NCBI GenBank assembly: GCA_034004165.1
Contig: JAVEXI010000028.1
Coordinates: 1 to 24,395 of the forward strand
DNA: 24,395 nt
Direction of reading: 5' to 3'
DNA from: Gudongella sp034004165
GTDB lineage: Bacteria; Bacillota; Clostridia; Tissierellales; Tissierellaceae
Below, piece after piece: positions 21,018 through 24,395 of this stretch. The notes under the pieces were generated by a model that was given only the letters and a program-made list of their open reading frames with translations, had not been told where the DNA came from and searched no databases. Numbering within the stretch: the first letter of the stretch is position 1; each line of letters starts with the position of its first letter. A program made the translations under genes and the position numbers.

Positions 21018-21104
21018 ATATACGTATCGCACGTCACTGTTTATGCCTTTATTATATGGTAATTACAGAATTGATTTGATATACTATTATTAGGAGGTGA
21101 CAAA

Positions 21105-22634
21105 ATGGATTTCAAAGATAAGCTTGACTTTCTCATGAAGCTTACCAATACGAGTAACAGCCTTTTGGCCAGGCACATCGACATGGACCCCTCTTTCATC
21201 AGCAGACTCAGGTCAGGTTCGAGAAAGCCATCCAAAAATGAGGACTATATCAAGCCGATTGCAGAGTTTTTATCTGAAAGATGCATAGAAGAGTATCAAA
21301 GAGAAGGCCTTTTTGATGCAATTAACGCTGGAGCATCTCAAAGAACAAATAAGCCCGCTGAAATTGCCGTGCTGATATCCTCCTGGTTTAAGAATGAAGT
21401 ATCGACAAACGAAAGAAATATTGCAGAATTCATGAAAAATATCGACAACTTTAGTTTCAAAAGACTTGCTGCAGACCAGGATGTAATTAAGGACATAACC
21501 TCGGAAGTCATGAGACCAGGAACATATATAGGTACAAAGGGAAAAAGAAAAGCAGTTCTAAATTTTCTCATTTGTTTAGCTAAAGATGAAGTGCCTAAAG
21601 AGGTTCTGATATATAGTGATGAAGATATGTCTTGGCTTACATCAGATATGGATTTTACTGCAAAATGGGCAGCTCTTTTTGCTGAAGCACTCAATAAAGG
21701 GCACAAGGTAAAAATTGTTCACACAATAAATCGTTCCCTTGAAGAAATGCTTGCAGCTATAAGAGAATGGCTCCCGTTTTATATGACAGGAAAAATTGAG
21801 CCTTTATATTATCCAAAGACAGTTGACAGTGCATTTAAAAGATCAATGCTAATTGCACCAGGAAAGATGGCGCTTATATCTAATTCTGTATCAAGTTCAT
21901 CAGACACCTCGGTTAATATGCTCATATCAGATATTGAAACGGTAAATGCATTCGAAATCGAATTTAAAGAATTCCTTAAACAGTGCAAACCTCTCATGAA
22001 GATATATAACCCAATTTCCACCCCTGAGTACTTTGACAGCTTGATTGATTTCGAGGAGAAAAATGGGGATATTCTACTTAGTTCCAGGGTGCTTTCTTAT
22101 CATACTTTCCCACAGTTCCTTCTTGAAAGGATACTAAGGGAAATGAATCATCCTAACAGAGCCGACACTCTTGCATTTCATAGAACCAGGTTAAACAGGT
22201 TAAGCCACACTCTGGAAAATAACAATATTACAGATATAATTGTTCTACCAGATTTAGAAGATGTTCAGAATAAAAGAGTACCCATAGGTTTTTCGACCAT
22301 GTTTTCCGAGAAGGAGATACCTTACGACCAGTACACTCTCAAGGCTCACCTTGAAAATATCATATCGATGCTAAAACACTATCCAAAGTATAATGTGGTA
22401 CTTTTAGAAAACGCTGAAAACGACCTATCAATTTATATAAAGCAAAGAGTAGGCCTCTTTGTATTAAAATACAATATTCCATCGATAACATTTGCTATAA
22501 CTGAACCAGCTATGACATCAGCCTTTTGGAACTATCTAAATTTACTGATTAAAAAGGCAGCCCCTGAAAAGTCTGACAAAGATGTAGTAATAAATGAAAT
22601 CAGTGAATATATTAAAAAGTTGACAATTAATTAA
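21105..22634 (+). CDS. Large HTH-domain transcriptional regulator with unrecognised C-terminal region
   Basis: This 509-aa protein starts at ATG behind GGAGGTG. Residues 1-60 form a lambda-repressor-like HTH (NSLLARHIDMDPSFISRLRSGSRKP). The remaining ~450 residues match no domain I can name. They include helical parts, alternating strands such as KEVLIYSDEDMSW and KVKIVHTINRSLEEM (about 165-210), a SMLIAPGKMALISNSV stretch near 245-260, and VVLLENAENDLSIYIKQRVGLFVLKY near 435-460. No kinase, AAA or membrane segment is evident, and Cys are few. It is therefore a cytosolic one-component regulator with a novel-looking effector region. It is monocistronic, with a good promoter and terminator, and divergent from the J-domain/ogt unit, which it may regulate. 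Confidence 0.8.
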   Translation: MDFKDKLDFLMKLTNTSNSLLARHIDMDPSFISRLRSGSRKPSKNEDYIKPIAEFLSERCIEEYQREGLFDAINAGASQRTNKPAEIAVLISSWFKNEVSTNERNIAEFMKNIDNFSFKRLAADQDVIKDITSEVMRPGTYIGTKGKRKAVLNFLICLAKDEVPKEVLIYSDEDMSWLTSDMDFTAKWAALFAEALNKGHKVKIVHTINRSLEEMLAAIREWLPFYMTGKIEPLYYPKTVDSAFKRSMLIAPGKMALISNSVSSSSDTSVNMLISDIETVNAFEIEFKEFLKQCKPLMKIYNPISTPEYFDSLIDFEEKNGDILLSSRVLSYHTFPQFLLERILREMNHPNRADTLAFHRTRLNRLSHTLENNNITDIIVLPDLEDVQNKRVPIGFSTMFSEKEIPYDQYTLKAHLENIISMLKHYPKYNVVLLENAENDLSIYIKQRVGLFVLKYNIPSITFAITEPAMTSAFWNYLNLLIKKAAPEKSDKDVVINEISEYIKKLTIN

Positions 22635-22648
22635 TTGCCAACTTTTTC
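22614..22648. terminator. Bidirectional terminator after the 509-aa HTH gene
   Basis: AAAAAGTTG (22614-22622) pairs with CAACTTTTT (22639-22647). Between them is the perfectly palindromic CAATTAATTAATTG (22624-22637), separated by one mismatch. The stem carries A- and T-runs for both directions, overlaps the end of the HTH gene, and lies 17 nt beyond the CBS gene's stop. Confidence 0.8.
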
Positions 22649-22664
22649 ATGTATTACCTAGTTT

Positions 22665-23126
22665 TTAATTCTCATTCGGAGGGAACAGATAACTCATGAT
22701 GTCCCTTCTTGCCACTATGCCTACTAAATCTCCCTTGGAGTTAACAACTGGCAGCCTCTTAATTTTCTTTTGTACAAGGAGCGTTGCTGCATCTTCAACC
22801 TCTGCATCTTCGCTTATGGTTATAACTTTACTGGTCATTACATCAGAAACTAACTGACCCATGGAATGCTTCAAATCATCGATGTATTTCTTTGGTGAAT
22901 CAAGATATATAATGCCGCCTAAAATCTCTAAAACCGCGGGGCCTCTTACTTTCGATTCTCTTCTTATAAGATCTCCTTCTGTAACGATACCAACCAGTTT
23001 GCCATCTTCATCTAGTACAGTGAGGCCACTAATTCCATGTTTGTACAAAAGACCTGCACACGTGTCCACTGTATCTGTTGTCTTTACAGAGATTACGTCT
23101 TTTATCATTATATCTTTAATAAGCAT
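22665..23126 (-). CDS. CBS-domain pair protein
   Basis: This 153-aa protein uses the ATG at 23126, with AGGGGGGAT 5 nt upstream; the frame extends seven more codons without a ribosome site. It consists of two CBS domains only. CBS1 (about 1-55) reads MIKDVISVKTTDTVDTCAGLLYKHGISGLTVLDEDGKLVGIVTEGDLIRR. CBS2 (about 85-150) has DVMTSKVITISEDAEVEDA, VQKKIKRLPVVNSKGDLVGIVARRD. Each ends in the (T/S)xxD-type adenosine-ligand signature (TEGDL, ARRDI). Stand-alone pairs bind AMP/ATP or related nucleotides and report energy state to a partner that is not identifiable here. It lies between two terminators, so it is a separate unit or a weakly expressed downstream gene. Confidence 0.93.
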   Translation of the reverse strand: MLIKDIMIKDVISVKTTDTVDTCAGLLYKHGISGLTVLDEDGKLVGIVTEGDLIRRESKVRGPAVLEILGGIIYLDSPKKYIDDLKHSMGQLVSDVMTSKVITISEDAEVEDAATLLVQKKIKRLPVVNSKGDLVGIVARRDIMSYLFPPNEN

Positions 23127-23172
23127 AGCTATCCCCCCTTTAATCATATTATTGATACCCTCAGAGTTTTAT

Positions 23173-23200
23173 AAAAAACAACAGGCTCCCTTGGGAGCCC
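23173..23200 (-). terminator. Intrinsic terminator after the thioredoxin-like gene
   Basis: On the minus strand, GGCTCCC (23199-23193) pairs with GGGAGCC (23190-23184) over a 2-nt apparent loop (probably opened to 4-6 nt), followed by TGTTGTTTTTT. It begins right after the stop codon. Confidence 0.9.
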
Positions 23201-23201
23201 A

Positions 23202-23522
23202 TTAAAACATCAAATCAAGAAGTCTTTGAATCCTGTCAAAATCTATAAATCTACTTTCACGAAGTACTTCTTTTCCTTCATCAAAAACTAAAATTGTCGG
23301 GATATTAAATACCAGGTTTTGTCCAGCAAGCTTTTTATTAGAGTTTGCATCTACTCTGCCTATGTCGAGTGGATATTCATCAAGCATCTTTTCAAGCCTT
23401 GGAAAAACCGCATGACAAACACTGCATTCTTCTGTGCTGAAATAGAGAACGTATCTTTCTTTTGTGCAAAATATGTCGTATTGCTGCTCTGAATCAATAA
23501 AATGTACTTTTTCTCTACTCAT
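23202..23522 (-). CDS. Thioredoxin-like protein with CSVC active site
   Basis: This 106-aa single thioredoxin-fold protein has no signal peptide. The active site is ECSVCHAVFPRLEKML with Cys33 and Cys36, in place of the WCGPC of classical thioredoxin. The IGRVDAN strand, the cis-proline segment FNIPTILVF and the final helix match the fold. It probably reduces or exchanges disulfides of a particular partner in the cytosol. The CxxC being Ser-Val and the missing Trp suggest a specialised, YbbN/YtpP-like role rather than general thioredoxin. It is 30 nt after the nicotinamidase gene and followed by a strong terminator. Confidence 0.9.
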   Translation of the reverse strand: MSREKVHFIDSEQQYDIFCTKERYVLYFSTEECSVCHAVFPRLEKMLDEYPLDIGRVDANSNKKLAGQNLVFNIPTILVFDEGKEVLRESRFIDFDRIQRLLDLMF

Positions 23523-23552
23523 AAATACCTACTCTCATTTATTCAGTTAACA

Positions 23553-24107
23553 TCATACAAAGGTTACACCAAGTTCTTTTAATTCAGCAAGGTTTTTAAG
23601 ATGTTCTTTTTCATCCACATAGCCTATGCCACTTTCTAATAATTCAACTTTAAAACCGTTCTTTAATAGCTCGAGTATAGTTTCTCTAACACAAAACTCA
23701 CTTGCTATTCCCGATACTACTACTTCTTTATCAATATATTCATTAATTTGAGTGCCGTCTTCGTTTCTAGCATAATAAGCAGAATACTCCTCTATTTCGT
23801 CATCCTGACCTTTCTTAAATGTATTCTTTGCATCTGGTTTGTTTTCTGGAGTCACAATTAGCTTCGCAAAGTCTTCGTGTATCTGGGAACCTCTTTCTCC
23901 CCTGACACAGTGTATAGGCCATATGCCTCCATTAACCTCAAAACTCTTGTTTTCATTTGAGTGCCAGTCCATTGAATATACTACTTTAAGGTCGTTAGAA
24001 TTGACGAAATCAATGATATTATTAACTGCATTTTCTGCATTTAAACAGGCAAGACTTCCGTCAATGAAATCATACTGACAGTCCACCACAATCAAACTCT
24101 TTTTCAT
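23553..24107 (-). CDS. pncA: Nicotinamidase (isochorismatase-like cysteine hydrolase)
   Basis: It deamidates nicotinamide to nicotinate for NAD salvage. Its 184 aa fit the family. The catalytic triad is visible: Asp9 in VVDCQYDF, a Lys in TFKKG (98/99) and Cys139 in SGIASEFCVRETI. Metal-binding Asp47 and His49 lie in SMDWHSNEN, and the PIHCVRG and YSAYYAR segments are typical of PncA. The cis-peptide before SEFC is standard. ATG follows AGAGG. It lies 33 nt after the ferritin-like gene and upstream of the thioredoxin-like gene on the same strand, so the three may be co-transcribed. Pyrazinamidase activity would be expected too, as in PncA generally. Confidence 0.92.
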   Translation of the reverse strand: MKKSLIVVDCQYDFIDGSLACLNAENAVNNIIDFVNSNDLKVVYSMDWHSNENKSFEVNGGIWPIHCVRGERGSQIHEDFAKLIVTPENKPDAKNTFKKGQDDEIEEYSAYYARNEDGTQINEYIDKEVVVSGIASEFCVRETILELLKNGFKVELLESGIGYVDEKEHLKNLAELKELGVTFV

Positions 24108-24140
24108 TTCAAGCCTCTTTCAAAATTCATTAACTAAATA

Positions 24141-24395
24141 TTAATATGGTTCTCTTAATCCAAATTCAGCATCCTCAACCCAGTCTTCAGCTTCTCTCAA
24201 ATGCTCAATAATATTATCAAAAATTTTATAATGATACTCTTCCTGTCTTATCAGATAATCGAACAATGCCTTATCCTTATCGGTCTCAGCTTCTTTCTTC
24301 ATGTTGTTATAGAGCTCAATGCTGCCCTTCTCCATCTTTAGTGCCTTTCTGTATGCATCTATTTGATCCGGAACCGCTTTCAATTCTGTCTTAAA
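24141..24395 (-). CDS. Ferritin-like domain protein, 5' end beyond the window
   Basis: The frame is open to the right edge, so the start is probably outside; the TTG at 24383 has no clear ribosome site. About 84 residues are visible. They form two helices of a four-helix bundle: AYRKALKMEKGSIELYNNMKKEA, with Glu in EKGSIELY, and ALFDYLIRQEEYHYKIFDNIIEHL, with the ExxH motif EEYH. These are the di-iron ligands of rubrerythrin/ferritin-type domains. The end, WVEDAEFGLREPY, has no rubredoxin centre. It could be a peroxide-reducing or iron-binding protein. It precedes pncA by 33 nt. Confidence 0.8.
   Translation of the reverse strand, partial: FKTELKAVPDQIDAYRKALKMEKGSIELYNNMKKEAETDKDKALFDYLIRQEEYHYKIFDNIIEHLREAEDWVEDAEFGLREPY

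Noticed and set aside
1..24395. CRISPR arrays, tRNA/rRNA genes, insertion sequences or prophage
   Set aside because: No regularly spaced repeats, cloverleaf-like segments, transposase or phage genes were found on reading both strands.

Overview
The window looks like a chromosomal segment of a low-GC, Gram-positive anaerobe of the class Clostridia. The base composition is AT-rich. Shine-Dalgarno sites are strong (AGGAGG/GGAGGT), with GTG and TTG starts. Sigma-A promoters and intrinsic terminators are of Firmicutes type, and there is a sigma-54 regulon. The families present (HD-GYP plus DUF5317, YdjG/H/I-like proteins, CyuA, a BaeRF-type protein) are common in Clostridia. I cannot name the genus.

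The most important observation is that two genes only make sense if an in-frame TGA is read as selenocysteine (Sec). The first (16008-16313, +) is a MerT-like membrane protein in which the second residue of the metal-binding Cys-Cys pair is TGA. The second (19641-20114, -) is an O6-alkylguanine-DNA alkyltransferase (Ogt/MGMT) in which the active-site Cys of the PCHRV motif is TGA. Conventional gene calling would truncate the Ogt and would miss the start of the MerT-like gene. Both TGAs are followed, 25 and 21 nt later, by a 5-bp hairpin whose loop contains GGGUC, as expected of a bacterial SECIS element. The Sec machinery (selA/B/C/D) is not in this window.

Layout. (1) 57-419 (+): a small XRE regulator, then a hairpin shared with apt. 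(2) 477-6519 (-): a probable operon read from about 6560 downward. It holds a conserved 205-aa protein of unknown function, a 25-aa hydrophobic micro-ORF inside nested inverted repeats, a membrane HD-GYP c-di-GMP phosphodiesterase, a DUF5317 membrane protein, an ATP-grasp ligase, a divergent MurE-like ligase and apt. (3) 6669-10512 (-): glgP and malQ, glycogen/maltodextrin breakdown. (4) 10596-14531 (-): a YdjI/YdjG/YdjH-like envelope module plus a two-domain sulfurtransferase, with its own promoter and terminator. (5) 14654-15802 (-): a BaeRF-type protein related to ribosome-hibernation factors. (6) 16008-16313 (+): the Sec MerT-like gene, behind a sigma-A promoter and a G/C-tract dyad resembling a CsoR-family operator. 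(7) 16323-19587: a sigma-54 activator divergent from the cysteine desulfidase gene cyuA. The intergene has a consensus -24/-12 promoter and three copies of a 16-bp dyad, the likely upstream activating sites. (8) 19641-20889 (-): the Sec ogt behind a membrane-anchored J-domain protein. (9) 21105-22634 (+): a 509-aa HTH regulator with an unrecognised C-terminal region. (10) 22665-24395 (-): a CBS-pair protein, a thioredoxin-like protein, nicotinamidase and a partial ferritin-like protein.

No stretch above 300 bases lacks a gene. The longest non-coding stretches (15803-16007, 18060-18297, 20890-21104) hold the promoters and operators listed. I saw no tRNA, rRNA, CRISPR array, insertion sequence or prophage. 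Sulfur/selenium chemistry recurs (cysteine desulfidase, sulfurtransferase, two Sec proteins), but a shared pathway is only an inference.
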